A DNA stretch of 64,000 nt from Paraburkholderia sp. UYCP14C (GCF_004197395.1 NZ_SELS01000011.1:62001-126000); one strand, 5' to 3'. Shown: positions 35,510-45,149, counted from the stretch's first letter. Notes: a model not told the origin generated them from the letters alone. A program made the numbers and translations.

Positions 35510-38155
35510 ATGCAAAAATTTCTGCGTGCCTGTTTTTTGATTTTTCTGCTCGCCGGCGCGGCGCCCGCCTTCGCCGCCGCGCCGCAGCCCGCCCACCCTA
35601 CGTCCGTCGCGCCCGCGTCGGACGCCGTGACCCTGACTCCTCAGCAGGCCCGCGACGCCCTCGCCGTGCTGAACGACCCGAAACGTCGCGCGCAAGTCGC
35701 CGATACATTGCAGGCGATCGCCGCAGCCGGCGCTTTGAGTGCGCCGCCCGCTTCCGCGCCGGCGGCGGTGTCGGCGCCGGCCGCCGCCAGCGGAGCCGCC
35801 TCGCTCGTGCCGACTGCGTTCAAATCCAATGGTCTCGCCTCGCAGATCGCTCGCCAGGGCGCGCATTACGCGAGCTATCTCGCGACCTCGCTGCGGGGCT
35901 CGATCGGCGCGCTACTCGACGTCGCGTCGGTGCGCGCGTGGTGGCACTGGCAGTTCGCCAACCCGCACGCGCGCATGGTGCTGTTCCAGGTGCTCTGGTC
36001 GCTGCTCGCCGCACTGATCCCCGCATTGCTGCTCGAATGGCTGGTGCGGCGACTGCTGCGGCGCGCCTATCGGGCGATCGCCGCGCGCCGCGAAGCCGCG
36101 CAGCAGGATGACCACGACAGCGTGCCGCCGCCCGCGCACGGCGCCGCCGGCTCTGCGCCGACCAGCACGCCGCCGCTGCCCGCGATGTCGTCCGTGCCGG
36201 CGGTGCTCGAAGCGGAAGCGCAGGCCGTCGCGACTGGGCCGGCCGCGCCGTACGCGACGCCATCGGAGAAAGGCCGCGCGATCGAAGCCGAAGGCAAGCG
36301 CAACGCGACGCACCACTGGACGCTGCTGCAACGTCTGCCGCGCGCGCTGCTCATCACGCTGGTGCGGCTCATCCCGATTGCCGCGTTCGTCGCCGCGGCG
36401 AGCGCGCTGATCTCGCTCGTCGCCGACGACGGCACGCCGCAGGACCGCGCGCTCGATTCGCTGATCGACGTCTACGTGGTGTGCCGCTGCGTCGTGATCG
36501 TCGGCGCGTTCTTCCTGCAGCCGAACGCGCCGCGTCTGCGGCTGCTGCGCATGGGCGATGCGTGGGCCAGCTACATACTCGACTGGATCGTGCGGATCGT
36601 CAGCGTGGTCGGCGCCGGTGTCGCGCTTGCCGAGGTCGCGCAGGCGCTCGGCATGAACGACGCCGCGCATCTCGCGCTGCTCAAAGTAGTCGCGCTCGTC
36701 GGTCACGTGATGATTTCGATCCTCGTGTTGCGCTGCGCGAAGCCGGTCGCCAACCGGATTCGCAATCGCTTTGCCGCGCACGAGTCGTTGCAGATGTTCG
36801 GCAATGCGTTCGCCGATGCGTGGGCCTGGGTCACGGTAACGATCGTGATGGGGCTGTGGTTCGTCTGGGCCTTCGACGTGCGGAACGGCTATCACGCGCT
36901 CGTCAATATCGGCGGCATGACGCTCGCGGTCCTGATCGGCGCGCGGCTCGCGTCGATCGTGATCTTCGGTGCGCTCGCGCGCCTGTTCCACGTGCAGGAC
37001 GAAGAGTCGCGCTCCCTCGTGCATCAGCACGCGTACCGATACTATCCGGCGCTGCGGCGCGTGATCGGCTGGATCCTCGGCATCGTCACCGCGCTGGTGC
37101 TGTTGCAGGCGTGGGGCGTCGACGTCGTCGATCTGTTTCGCAGCGGCACGATCGGGCACCGGCTCGCATCGGCGCTCGCGACGATCGCCGTGGCCGCGGT
37201 CATCGCGCTGGTGGTGTGGGAGGTGGTCAACGTGTCGGCCGAACGCCGCCTCGACAACTGGACGAGCCGCGGCGATCTGGTGCGCGCCGCGCGTCTGCGC
37301 ACGCTGATGCCGATGCTGCGCAGCGCGCTGTTCTGCGTGATCGCGCTGATCGTCGTGCTGACCGGCCTGAGCCAGCTCGGCGTGAACATCGGGCCGCTGC
37401 TCGCGGGCGCGAGCATCTTCGGCGTCGCGCTCGGCTTCGGCTCGCAGAAGCTCGTGCAGGACTTCATCACCGGCATCTTCCTGCTGATGGAAAACGCGAT
37501 GCAGGTGGGCGACTGGGTCACGCTCGCGGGCGTGTCGGGCACGGTCGAATATCTGTCGATTCGCACCGTGCGGCTGCGCGGCAGCGACGGCTCGCTGTTT
37601 ACGGTGCCGTTCAGCTCGGTGTCGACCGTGAACAACACGAATCGCGGTATCGGCAATGCGGCGGTGCGCGTGAACATCGTGTTCGGCCAGGACGTCGAGC
37701 GCGCGATCGACACGCTGAAGGAAATCGGCGCATCGCTGCGCGCGGACGACAAGTTCAAGGACGGCATCCTGTCGGACTTCTCGTTCTGGGGTGTCGATGC
37801 GGTCGACGGCTCGGCGGTGACGCTGGCCGGTCAGATGCAATGCCGCGATACGTCGCGCTGGGGCGTGCAACGCGAGTTCAACCGGCGCATCCTCGAGCGC
37901 TTCAGCGACCTCGGCATCGAGATCGCGAATCCGCAGCGTCATCTGCTGACGTGGGACCCGGCAAGCAAGGCCAAGGTCGTGACGGCCGTGCCGCGCGTGC
38001 GCCAGGGCGGACAGCCGGATGGCGACGCCGCGCGCGACCACCACGCTGCGCACGAGGGCGACGCGCCGCTGGACGATCAGATCCCCGTCGATCCGCGCCC
38101 GGCCGGCGGCCCCGGTACGCCCGGCAATCCGGGCTCGACGTCGCCGCACGTTTAA
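35510..38155 (+). CDS. large MscS-family mechanosensitive channel (YbiO-like)
   Basis: Inner-membrane channel of 881 residues that releases solutes under osmotic downshock. A signal peptide (1-23, ending AAPAFAAA) is followed by a periplasmic/linker region and about ten helices. The pore helix and beta-domain core is GPLLAGASIFGVALGFGSQKLVQDFITGIFLLMENAMQVGDWV (about 628-670), the MscS signature. Length and the N-terminal PQQARDALAVLNDPKRRAQ segment fit the YbiO subgroup. The C-terminal 60 residues are Pro/Gly/Asp-rich. ATG at 35510 lacks a clear ribosome-binding site but starts the signal peptide. Confidence 0.9.
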   Translation: MQKFLRACFLIFLLAGAAPAFAAAPQPAHPTSVAPASDAVTLTPQQARDALAVLNDPKRRAQVADTLQAIAAAGALSAPPASAPAAVSAPAAASGAASLVPTAFKSNGLASQIARQGAHYASYLATSLRGSIGALLDVASVRAWWHWQFANPHARMVLFQVLWSLLAALIPALLLEWLVRRLLRRAYRAIAARREAAQQDDHDSVPPPAHGAAGSAPTSTPPLPAMSSVPAVLEAEAQAVATGPAAPYATPSEKGRAIEAEGKRNATHHWTLLQRLPRALLITLVRLIPIAAFVAAASALISLVADDGTPQDRALDSLIDVYVVCRCVVIVGAFFLQPNAPRLRLLRMGDAWASYILDWIVRIVSVVGAGVALAEVAQALGMNDAAHLALLKVVALVGHVMISILVLRCAKPVANRIRNRFAAHESLQMFGNAFADAWAWVTVTIVMGLWFVWAFDVRNGYHALVNIGGMTLAVLIGARLASIVIFGALARLFHVQDEESRSLVHQHAYRYYPALRRVIGWILGIVTALVLLQAWGVDVVDLFRSGTIGHRLASALATIAVAAVIALVVWEVVNVSAERRLDNWTSRGDLVRAARLRTLMPMLRSALFCVIALIVVLTGLSQLGVNIGPLLAGASIFGVALGFGSQKLVQDFITGIFLLMENAMQVGDWVTLAGVSGTVEYLSIRTVRLRGSDGSLFTVPFSSVSTVNNTNRGIGNAAVRVNIVFGQDVERAIDTLKEIGASLRADDKFKDGILSDFSFWGVDAVDGSAVTLAGQMQCRDTSRWGVQREFNRRILERFSDLGIEIANPQRHLLTWDPASKAKVVTAVPRVRQGGQPDGDAARDHHAAHEGDAPLDDQIPVDPRPAGGPGTPGNPGSTSPHV

Positions 38156-38223
38156 GGCGTGATGTTTGAGGCGTGACGCGGCTGTTGCCGCGCACGTAGA
38201 AGATTCGCCAGCGCGGCGCCGCG

Positions 38224-40485
38224 CTAGCGAACTTGCCACCAGCGCGGCAACAGCCGCCGCACCTCCGGCCTGCGAAAGCGGTCGTCGATCAGATGCACGA
38301 CGCCGCGGTCCTCTTCGGTGCGAATCACGCGCCCCGCCGCCTGCACGACTTTCTGCAATCCCGGATACAGGTACATGTAGTCGTAGCCGTTGCCGAAGCG
38401 CGCATCGAGCGTGCGGCGCATCTGCTCGTTGACATCGTTGATCTGCGGCAGACCGAGCGTCGCGACGAACGCGCCGATCAGTTGCTGCCCGGTCAGATCG
38501 ACCCCCTCCGAAAACGCGCCGCCGAGCACCGCGAAGCCGATGCCCTGACTCATCGTCCTGAAGCGCGCGAGAAACGCATCGCGCGCGGCTTCGTCCATGC
38601 CGGGCTCCTGCGCCCACACCGGCAAGCCGGGATGCCGCTCGCGCAGCAGCGCGACCACGCGTTGCAGATAGTCGAAACTGCTCAGGAACCCGAGGTAATT
38701 ACCAGGCTGGGTGTCGTACTGTTTCGCGATCAGCTCGACGATCGGCGCGAGCGAGCGTTCGCGGTCGCGCCAGCGCGTCGACACATGAGCAGCCACGTGC
38801 ACCTGCAACTGCTCCGCGCGAAACGGTCCTTCGATGTCGAGCCAGTGCGTGTCGTCGGCGAGCCCAAGTGTATCGCGATAGAAGTGTTGCGGATTCAGCG
38901 TGCCGGAGAACATCACCGTGGTACGCGCGGCCGCATAGCGCGGCGCGAGAAACGGCGCGGGGATGACGTTGCGCACGCATAGTGCCGCACTGGTTTTGTC
39001 GCGCGGCGCGTAGCGGTCGGCGCTCAAGGTCACGTCGAACATCGAGTGCTCGCCGAACTGCTCGGCCAGCGCGACGAAGTGCATCGCGTCGAAGAAAACC
39101 CTCAGCGCGTGTTCGTCGATCGACAGCGGCGCGTCGGCGAGCTGATCCGTTACCGCGCCGATCAGATTCTGCGCGGCGGACAGCAGTTTGCCGGGCACCT
39201 CCGCATATACCTGATAGCTCGCCGTCTGAGCACGCTTCACCGCATTCCACTCGCGCTGCAAGCGTTCGAGCGGCTTCTTCAGCGCCGCCGGCGCGCTGCT
39301 GCGCGCGAGCCGGAACGCGCTTTGATCGAGCGACGCGGTATACATGCGGCGCGCGCGTTCGAGCAGGTTGTGCGCTTCGTCGACCAGCACGCCGACGCGC
39401 CACTGGTTGATCTGCGTGAGCGCGTACAGCATCGCGCTGCCGTCGTAGTAGTAGTTGTAATCGCCGACGATCACATCGGCCCAGCGCGCGAGCTCCTGCG
39501 CCAGATAGTACGGACAGACGTCGTGCGCGAGCGCGGCCTCGCGCACCGCCGCGCGGTCGAGCCGCGGCGTCGCCAGCGCGGCTGCGCGCGCCGCATCGAG
39601 ACGGTCGTAAAAGCCGCGCGCGAGCGGACAGGACTCGCCGTTGCAGGCTTTGTCCGGATGCTCGCAGGCTTTGTCGCGCGCGACGAGTTCGAGCGTTCTG
39701 AGCGGCAGTGGCGCCGCCTGATGCAGCGAGTCGATCGCATCGAGCGCAAGCGCGCGGCCCGGGGTCTTCGCGGTCAGAAAGAACACCCGATCGAGCCGGT
39801 CTTCGCCACAGGCTTTCAGCAACGGAAAAATCGTCGCCAGCGTCTTACCGATGCCGGTCGGCGCCTGCGCCATCAACGGCTTGCCGTCGCGCGCCGCGCG
39901 ATACACGGCCACCGCGAGCTCGCGCTGCCCACTGCGAAACTGGCCGTACGGAAACTGCATCGCGACGAGCGCCGCATTGCGCGCGACGCGATGCGCGTCT
40001 TCCTGCAAGGCCCAATCGAGAAATCGTTCGCACTGGTCGACGAAGAAGATTTCGAGCTCGCGCGCGCTGTGCTGCTGCGTCAGCACGGTTTCCTTCTGAC
40101 TGCCGATATCGAAGTACACCAGCGCGACCGTCAGCTCGCCGAGCCCGCGCGCCCGGCACAGCAGATGCCCATAGACGAGCGCCTGCGCCCAGTGCAGCAC
40201 GCGATGATTGGCGGGCATGCGAGCGAGATCGCCGCGATAGGTCTTCACTTCTTCGAGCCGGTTGGCGGTCGGATCGTAGCCGTCCGCGCGGCCGCGCACG
40301 GTCAGACTGCGATGCGTGCCCGTCAGCGTGAGTTCGGTTTCGTAGCCGCTCGCGCGGCGGCCGGCGACCATCTGATGACCGGCGATGCCTTCGAGCGAAG
40401 TCGGCGCGGGCGTGAAGCGCAGATCGAGATCGCCGCGCCGCGCGGTGAATTCGCACATCGCGCGCACGGCCACCACGTAGCTCAT
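38224..40485 (-). CDS. PD-(D/E)XK nuclease fused to XPD/DinG-type Fe-S helicase
   Basis: DNA repair helicase of 753 residues. The N-terminal 180 residues carry a Cas4/RecB-like nuclease pattern: Asp68 (VRGRADGY), Glu79-Val80-Lys81 (LEEVKTY) and Gln101...Tyr105 (WAQALVY). The superfamily 2 helicase follows with Walker A APTGIGKT (208-215), an Fe-S cluster set Cys274, Cys281, Cys286 and Cys324, DEAH box 369-372, and C-terminal motifs V/VI (GGAFSEGVDL, QAAGRVIRTEED). The start overlaps the FAN1-type stop by 4 bp (ATGA), so the two are translationally coupled, downstream of a LexA box. The nuclease part may be active or only structural; its key residues are intact. Confidence 0.9.
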   Translation of the reverse strand: MSYVVAVRAMCEFTARRGDLDLRFTPAPTSLEGIAGHQMVAGRRASGYETELTLTGTHRSLTVRGRADGYDPTANRLEEVKTYRGDLARMPANHRVLHWAQALVYGHLLCRARGLGELTVALVYFDIGSQKETVLTQQHSARELEIFFVDQCERFLDWALQEDAHRVARNAALVAMQFPYGQFRSGQRELAVAVYRAARDGKPLMAQAPTGIGKTLATIFPLLKACGEDRLDRVFFLTAKTPGRALALDAIDSLHQAAPLPLRTLELVARDKACEHPDKACNGESCPLARGFYDRLDAARAAALATPRLDRAAVREAALAHDVCPYYLAQELARWADVIVGDYNYYYDGSAMLYALTQINQWRVGVLVDEAHNLLERARRMYTASLDQSAFRLARSSAPAALKKPLERLQREWNAVKRAQTASYQVYAEVPGKLLSAAQNLIGAVTDQLADAPLSIDEHALRVFFDAMHFVALAEQFGEHSMFDVTLSADRYAPRDKTSAALCVRNVIPAPFLAPRYAAARTTVMFSGTLNPQHFYRDTLGLADDTHWLDIEGPFRAEQLQVHVAAHVSTRWRDRERSLAPIVELIAKQYDTQPGNYLGFLSSFDYLQRVVALLRERHPGLPVWAQEPGMDEAARDAFLARFRTMSQGIGFAVLGGAFSEGVDLTGQQLIGAFVATLGLPQINDVNEQMRRTLDARFGNGYDYMYLYPGLQKVVQAAGRVIRTEEDRGVVHLIDDRFRRPEVRRLLPRWWQVR

Positions 40486-42251
40486 ACGACCCGCTCCGCT
40501 TCGGCACGCGTCGCGACGTCCGCTTCATTCTGCGCCTCCTGGCCGGCCCAGCGCACGTCGACGACGCGCACCGGCATGCCGTGTTGCACGCAGTACGCGA
40601 GCCAGCGAATCTGGTTGTCCTGCAGACGATCGCCGGGGCCTTTCACCTCGATCAATTCGTAGCGACGCTCGGCCGGCCAGAACCGGATCAGGTCCGGCAA
40701 GCCCGAGCGATTGCCGCGAATGTCGCGCAGCAAGCGCTCGAACCACAGCTTCAGATGCGCGGCGGGCAGACAGTCGAGCGCGAGCGCGACGAGCTCCGGC
40801 GTCAGCAGTCCCCAGAACACGAACGGCGACTGCATGCCGGCCTTGTCCTGCAGATGACGCAGAATCGTGTCGCGATAGACCCCGCTGTCGAGCTGCGCGA
40901 AGCATGCGGCGAACTGCGCGGCGCGACGCGCGTGAAAATCCGGCGCGTGCAGATCGGCCGGTCCGCGCTGGAACGGATGAAAAAACGCGCCGGGCAGCGC
41001 CGCGAAAACCGGCTCCCAGCACAGCAGACCGAACAGCGAATTGATCAGCGCGTTCTCGACGTAGTGCACCGGCGCGGCGTCGCTGCTCAGATGATCGCGC
41101 ACCACGTATTCGACGGCCACCGGCGTGTCAGGCTTCGGCAGCACCAGCGTGCCGCGCTCCACAGGCCGCGGCGCTGCGGCACGCGCCGCCGGCTCGCCGC
41201 ATTTGCGCCGCAAGCGCGGCAACATCCGGGCGACGCGCTGCGCCTCTTCCTCGCTCTCGGGCGTGGCGTCGGCCTGCGAGGCCAGCGCGAGCGCTTCGCC
41301 GTAACGCTCGCTGCGTTCGAGCACGCGCATGCGCCGATGACGGGCGCCGGGCCATGCGCAGGCGTCGTACACCGCGAGCGCGATGTCCCACTGCGCGCGC
41401 CGCTCGCAATCCTGGCCGATCCGGAACAGCAGTTTCGCGCGGCGCGTTTCGAGCCACGGATTCGCGGTGCCGATCGAGCGAACGGTTGCGATCAGTTCGT
41501 GAAGGGGGGCGGTGTCGTTATCTGCCGGCAGCCATTCCAGCGCTTCGCGGCACGCGTGCAGCGCGAGATAGACGTCGACGTCAGCGCGTTGCTGGAACGC
41601 GCGCGACGACGGGCCGAACGCGACCTTCTCGTACTGGAACACGCCAACATCGGCAAGCACGAACTCCGACCAGTCCTGATGCAGATTGCCGAAGAACATC
41701 AGCCGCAAGCGATCGCACAACGGCGCGATCGCGACGTGCAGCACGCGGTCTGTCGTGGTGTCGTGCCACGCGGCGAGCGGACGTGATGTGCGCGCAGGCT
41801 CTTCGCCGCTTTCAGTTGCGTAAAACGCGCGCAGCGTGGCGAGCAGATCGGGTTTGCGCAATGCCTTTGCGCCGGGAATCCGCGCGATCGCGTCCGCGAA
41901 CATGTCCATCAATTGCGCTCGCGTGCTGAGCGCAAACAGATCGTCGAGAGACAGAGCGGGCTCGGTGTCGATCCAGCGATGCACCGTCATCGGCATCGCC
42001 GCCTGCAACGGACAGCCGATCTCGTCGTAACTCAGGCGGCTCGCGCGAAACAGCATGCCCTTGCGCATCAGCATGCGCACCAGCAACGCCCGCGATGCCT
42101 GCGGCAAGGTCGCGAAAGTTTCCAGAAAGGCGTGCTCTTCGTCGTCGAGCAGGTCGTCGTAACGCGCGGCGAGCCACGCCAGCGCGCGTTCGAAATTCAG
42201 CAGGTAGTAAGGGACGTCAGAGCGGATCTCTGAGCGAGCGTCGGTTGCCAC
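40482..42251 (-). CDS. fan1: FAN1-type VRR-NUC nuclease
   Basis: Structure-specific 5' flap and interstrand-crosslink repair nuclease of 589 residues, like Pseudomonas FAN1. The C-terminal VRR-NUC domain has the catalytic set Asp520 (SGLPDL), Glu535 and Lys537 (IEVKGPGD) and Gln544-type DNQ. A SAP-like/winged-helix N-terminus (SRALLVRMLMRKGMLFRASRLSYDE) and a TPR-like middle (RMRVLERSERYGEALALASQA) complete the family architecture. The start is GTG 42251, without a strong ribosome-binding site. A LexA box lies 17-32 bp upstream. It is the first gene of the operon with the nuclease-helicase. Confidence 0.92.
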   Translation of the reverse strand: MATDARSEIRSDVPYYLLNFERALAWLAARYDDLLDDEEHAFLETFATLPQASRALLVRMLMRKGMLFRASRLSYDEIGCPLQAAMPMTVHRWIDTEPALSLDDLFALSTRAQLMDMFADAIARIPGAKALRKPDLLATLRAFYATESGEEPARTSRPLAAWHDTTTDRVLHVAIAPLCDRLRLMFFGNLHQDWSEFVLADVGVFQYEKVAFGPSSRAFQQRADVDVYLALHACREALEWLPADNDTAPLHELIATVRSIGTANPWLETRRAKLLFRIGQDCERRAQWDIALAVYDACAWPGARHRRMRVLERSERYGEALALASQADATPESEEEAQRVARMLPRLRRKCGEPAARAAAPRPVERGTLVLPKPDTPVAVEYVVRDHLSSDAAPVHYVENALINSLFGLLCWEPVFAALPGAFFHPFQRGPADLHAPDFHARRAAQFAACFAQLDSGVYRDTILRHLQDKAGMQSPFVFWGLLTPELVALALDCLPAAHLKLWFERLLRDIRGNRSGLPDLIRFWPAERRYELIEVKGPGDRLQDNQIRWLAYCVQHGMPVRVVDVRWAGQEAQNEADVATRAEAERVV

Positions 42252-42267
42252 GGAGTTTTTGCAGAAC

Positions 42268-42283
42268 CTGTATGTTTATACAG
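42268..42283 (-). promoter_or_regulatory. LexA (SOS) box of the fan1-helicase operon
   Basis: CTGTATGTTTATACAG, CTG-N10-CAG with AT-rich palindromic centre, matches the LexA consensus and sits 17 bp before the fan1 start, overlapping a TATAAA that could be the -10 element. Confidence 0.8.
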
Positions 42284-42320
42284 TGATGATAGCAAAGTCC
42301 GGCGCGGCAACCGCCGCAGT

Positions 42321-42905
42321 TCAGCCCGCGAGCCACACGACCGTCAGCGAACGCACGCCCTGCGCGCCGCGAATCAGTACGCCCTCGATATCGGCGGTCG
42401 CCGATGGTCCGGTAACGAGCGCCGCGTAACGCGCGCTGTGGAAATCGTCGCGACGATAGACGTCTTGCAGTCCATCGAGCAGCTGCGTCGGATCGAGCAG
42501 CACCACCAGATGCTGGACGATGTAGCCCAACGCGTTGACCACATATTCACGCTCGCTGAACCACACCGAGCCGGTTTCGGCGACGCCGAAGCGCGCCCGC
42601 ACCACACCGACGTCGACGTCCTGCAGCGACGCGGGGTCCGTATCCGCGCCGATCGCGCGCGTGCCCGGCACTTCGGCGCTCGCCGACGCAATCGATGCCG
42701 CCGCGCCAAAACGTTCGCGAATCATTGCGCCGACGTCGCGCGCGCTTGTTGCTTCGACACAGGTGCCGCCCATCGTCTGCAACGCCGCCGTGAAACGCGC
42801 CCGCAGATCGCCGCCAACCGCATCGAATAGCGGCACGTCGGGACGCGGCCGCGCGTCCGGTTGCGCGGCGCGCACTTTGGCGAGAAAAGCCTCACGCGTT
42901 GTCAT
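42321..42905 (-). CDS. lutC: lactate utilization protein C (LutC/YkgG)
   Basis: Third subunit of the LutABC L-lactate-oxidising complex, 194 residues from ATG 42905 (MTTREAFLAKVRAA). The LUD domain is clear from DVGVVRARFGVAETGSVWFSE and HLVVLLDPTQLLDGLQDVY, ending ATADIEGVLIRGAQGVRSLTVVWL. The start overlaps the lutB stop by 14 bp, so translation is probably coupled. Last gene of the operon. Confidence 0.94.
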   Translation of the reverse strand: MTTREAFLAKVRAAQPDARPRPDVPLFDAVGGDLRARFTAALQTMGGTCVEATSARDVGAMIRERFGAAASIASASAEVPGTRAIGADTDPASLQDVDVGVVRARFGVAETGSVWFSEREYVVNALGYIVQHLVVLLDPTQLLDGLQDVYRRDDFHSARYAALVTGPSATADIEGVLIRGAQGVRSLTVVWLAG

Positions 42906-44295
42906 CGCCGCCTCCGCGATTCTTCTTGTACCAGGCATGAAAAGTCATCTTCGGCGCTTCCGGCAGTTCGCGCTGCCGGCCCCAGATATTCAGCGGGTTG
43001 TACAGCACGAAATTCGGCAGCCGCCGCAACGCGCTGCCCATCGACGACACCGTCGCGCGATACAAGGTCGGACTCGATAGCAGACGCCCCGCCATCTTCA
43101 GTACCTCCTGTTTGACGAACGGCACTTCGTGCTGCTCGGCGATCACCGCGCGCCACTTGTAGATCTGCTCGTGAATGTTGATCTTCACCGGACACACGTT
43201 CGTGCAACTGCCATTGAGTGTCGACGCGAACGGCAATGCGCTATAGCGTTTCAGATCGTATGTCGGATTGATGATCGCGCCGATCGGCCCCGAATAGGTG
43301 CCGCCATACGACAGTCCGCCGCTGCGCCGATAGACCGGACACGTGTTCATGCACGCGCCGCAGCGTATGCATTTGAGCGAGTACCAGAAGTCCTCCATCG
43401 CGAGCCGCTCGGAGCGGCCATGATCGACGAGGATGAAGTGCATCTCGGTGCCCGGCCGCGGCGCACGAAAATGCGACGTGTACTGCGTGATCGGCGAACC
43501 CAATGCGCTGCGCGACAGCATGCGCACGAACACGCCGAGATCCGACACCCTCGGGATCAGCTTCTCGATCCCGATCGATGCGATATGCAGCGGCGGCACG
43601 TTAGCCGAAAGATCCGCATTGCCTTCGTTCGTGCAGACGACGACCGTGCCCGTCTCCGCCACCGCGAAATTACAGCCGGTCATGCCGGCCGTTTTCTCGC
43701 GCACGAAATACGGCCGCGTATTCATGCGCTGACTCTCGGCCAGGTAGTGGATGTCGCTATTCGCCGGATCGGTGCCGATGGTGCGGCCGAACAGCTCGGC
43801 CACGTCAGCGCGCAGCTTGTGCACCGCCGGCACGACCATATGGCTCGGGTCCTGGTGATCGAGCTGCTGGATGCGCTCGCCGAGGTCCGTCTCCATCACG
43901 GTAATGCCGCGCGGTTCGAGATACTCGCGCATCCGGCATTCGTCGGTGAGCATCGACTTGCTCTTCACGAGCGTCGTCATGCCGCGCCCGGCCATCAGTT
44001 CGTGGACGATCGCGTTGTGCTCTTCCGCGCTCGCGGCCCAATGCACGACCACGCCGTTGGCCTCGGCCGCCGCCGCGAACTGCTCCAGGTAGTCGGCCAG
44101 ATGCGACAGCGTGTGTTCCTTGATGCCCGACGCCAACGAGCGCAAGGTTTCCCATTCGGCAATGCCGTGCGCCTGCGCGTCGCGCTTCTCGCGCAGGTCC
44201 CACAGACGTTTGTCGTGAAACGCGACATGCTCGGTCTTGCTAATGAAAGACCCCGCGGCTTTCGCGTGATCGATGCGCTGGTGGTCGCCGCTCAT
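42892..44295 (-). CDS. lutB: lactate utilization iron-sulfur protein B (LutB)
   Basis: Iron-sulfur subunit of LutABC, 467 residues from ATG 44295 (MSGDHQRIDHAK). An LUD domain (about 60-290) is followed by a ferredoxin-like pair of clusters: CIRCGACMNTCPVYRRSGG near 305-325 and SCTNVCPVKINIHEQ near 355-370. This is the YkgF/LutB architecture. The start overlaps the lutA stop by 4 bp (ATGA). A longer open frame upstream to 44676 runs inside lutA and is not coding. Confidence 0.94.
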   Translation of the reverse strand: MSGDHQRIDHAKAAGSFISKTEHVAFHDKRLWDLREKRDAQAHGIAEWETLRSLASGIKEHTLSHLADYLEQFAAAAEANGVVVHWAASAEEHNAIVHELMAGRGMTTLVKSKSMLTDECRMREYLEPRGITVMETDLGERIQQLDHQDPSHMVVPAVHKLRADVAELFGRTIGTDPANSDIHYLAESQRMNTRPYFVREKTAGMTGCNFAVAETGTVVVCTNEGNADLSANVPPLHIASIGIEKLIPRVSDLGVFVRMLSRSALGSPITQYTSHFRAPRPGTEMHFILVDHGRSERLAMEDFWYSLKCIRCGACMNTCPVYRRSGGLSYGGTYSGPIGAIINPTYDLKRYSALPFASTLNGSCTNVCPVKINIHEQIYKWRAVIAEQHEVPFVKQEVLKMAGRLLSSPTLYRATVSSMGSALRRLPNFVLYNPLNIWGRQRELPEAPKMTFHAWYKKNRGGGDDNA

Positions 44296-45035
44296 GCGCG
44301 TGCTCCATTGAGAACCTGCGCGATATGAATGAAGCGCGCGTCGGCCTTCATGCGTTCCGCGCAACCCTGCTGGTGCATCAGGCACGACATGTCGCCCGAA
44401 ACGATGTACTCGGCGCCCGCATTCAGATGGTCGCGCACCTTGTCCTGGCCCATGCGCACCGACACCGCTTCTTCGGTGACCGAGAACGTGCCGCCGAAAC
44501 CGCAGCATTCGTCGGGCCTCGCGGGCTTCACGAACTCGATGCCCTTCACGCCTTCGAGCAACGCGCGCGGCTTCGAAAACGACGGACCGGCGATTTCCGA
44601 CGCCGACGCCTGCTTCAGATGACGCAGCGCGCTGCAACTGGTGTGCAGGCCGACGCGATGCGGAAACTCGGCCCACGGAAATTCGCGCGCGCCGATCACG
44701 TCGTGCAGAAACTCGACCAGCTCGTAGGCGCTTGCGCGCACTTTCTTCACTTCGTCGGTCTGCTCGAGCGCGGTCAAATGTTCGCGCACATGATGAATGC
44801 AGCTCGCGGACGGACCGACGATGTAGTCGTAGCCGGCGAAGTTGCGCGCGAACAGCCGCTCGGTGGCAGCGGCATCCGCGTGTGCGCCGCTATTGGCCAT
44901 CGGCTGGCCACAGCAGGTCTGCTGCTGCGGATAGTCGACCTCGATGCCGAAACGTTCGAGCAGTTCGAGCGTCGCGATACCGACCTCGGGATAGAACGCG
45001 TCGATAAAGCACGGGATAAACAGTGCGACTTTCAT
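44292..45035 (-). CDS. lutA: lactate utilization protein A (LutA, CCG domain)
   Basis: First gene of the L-lactate oxidation operon, 247 residues, Fe-S oxidoreductase of the YkgE/GlcF-like type. Two CCG domains are visible: QQTCCGQP near residue 40 and PDECCGFGGTFS near 180, with HTSCSALRHL between. With LutB and LutC it oxidises L-lactate to pyruvate in the cytoplasm. A consensus promoter and a FadR-type operator lie 70-115 bp upstream. Confidence 0.95.
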   Translation of the reverse strand: MKVALFIPCFIDAFYPEVGIATLELLERFGIEVDYPQQQTCCGQPMANSGAHADAAATERLFARNFAGYDYIVGPSASCIHHVREHLTALEQTDEVKKVRASAYELVEFLHDVIGAREFPWAEFPHRVGLHTSCSALRHLKQASASEIAGPSFSKPRALLEGVKGIEFVKPARPDECCGFGGTFSVTEEAVSVRMGQDKVRDHLNAGAEYIVSGDMSCLMHQQGCAERMKADARFIHIAQVLNGARA

Positions 45036-45106
45036 AGGCTCTTCAGGAAAAGCGGCGGGGACGATGTCGGTTGACCGGTGCGGCCTGTTTGGCCGTCTTG
45101 GTCATG

Positions 45107-45149
45107 TTGGTCTGACCAAGACTATAAAAAAGTCCGTTGATGGTGTCAA
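45107..45149 (-). promoter_or_regulatory. lut operon promoter with GntR/FadR-type operator
   Basis: On the minus strand: TTGACA (45144-45149), 17-bp spacer, TATAGT (45121-45126), and immediately downstream the palindrome TTGGTCAGACCAA (45107-45119), matching the LldR/FadR-family pattern TnGTnnnACnA. A half-site TTGGTC lies at 45098. The operator would cover the transcription start. Confidence 0.75.

Noticed and set aside
35912-38617. Minus-strand open frame of about 901 codons
   Set aside because: Antisense to the MscS-type channel and part of the helicase; His/Arg/Asp-rich shadow without any domain.
43129-44328. Plus-strand open frame of about 399 codons opposite lutB
   Set aside because: Shadow of lutB, whose Fe-S motifs are clear.
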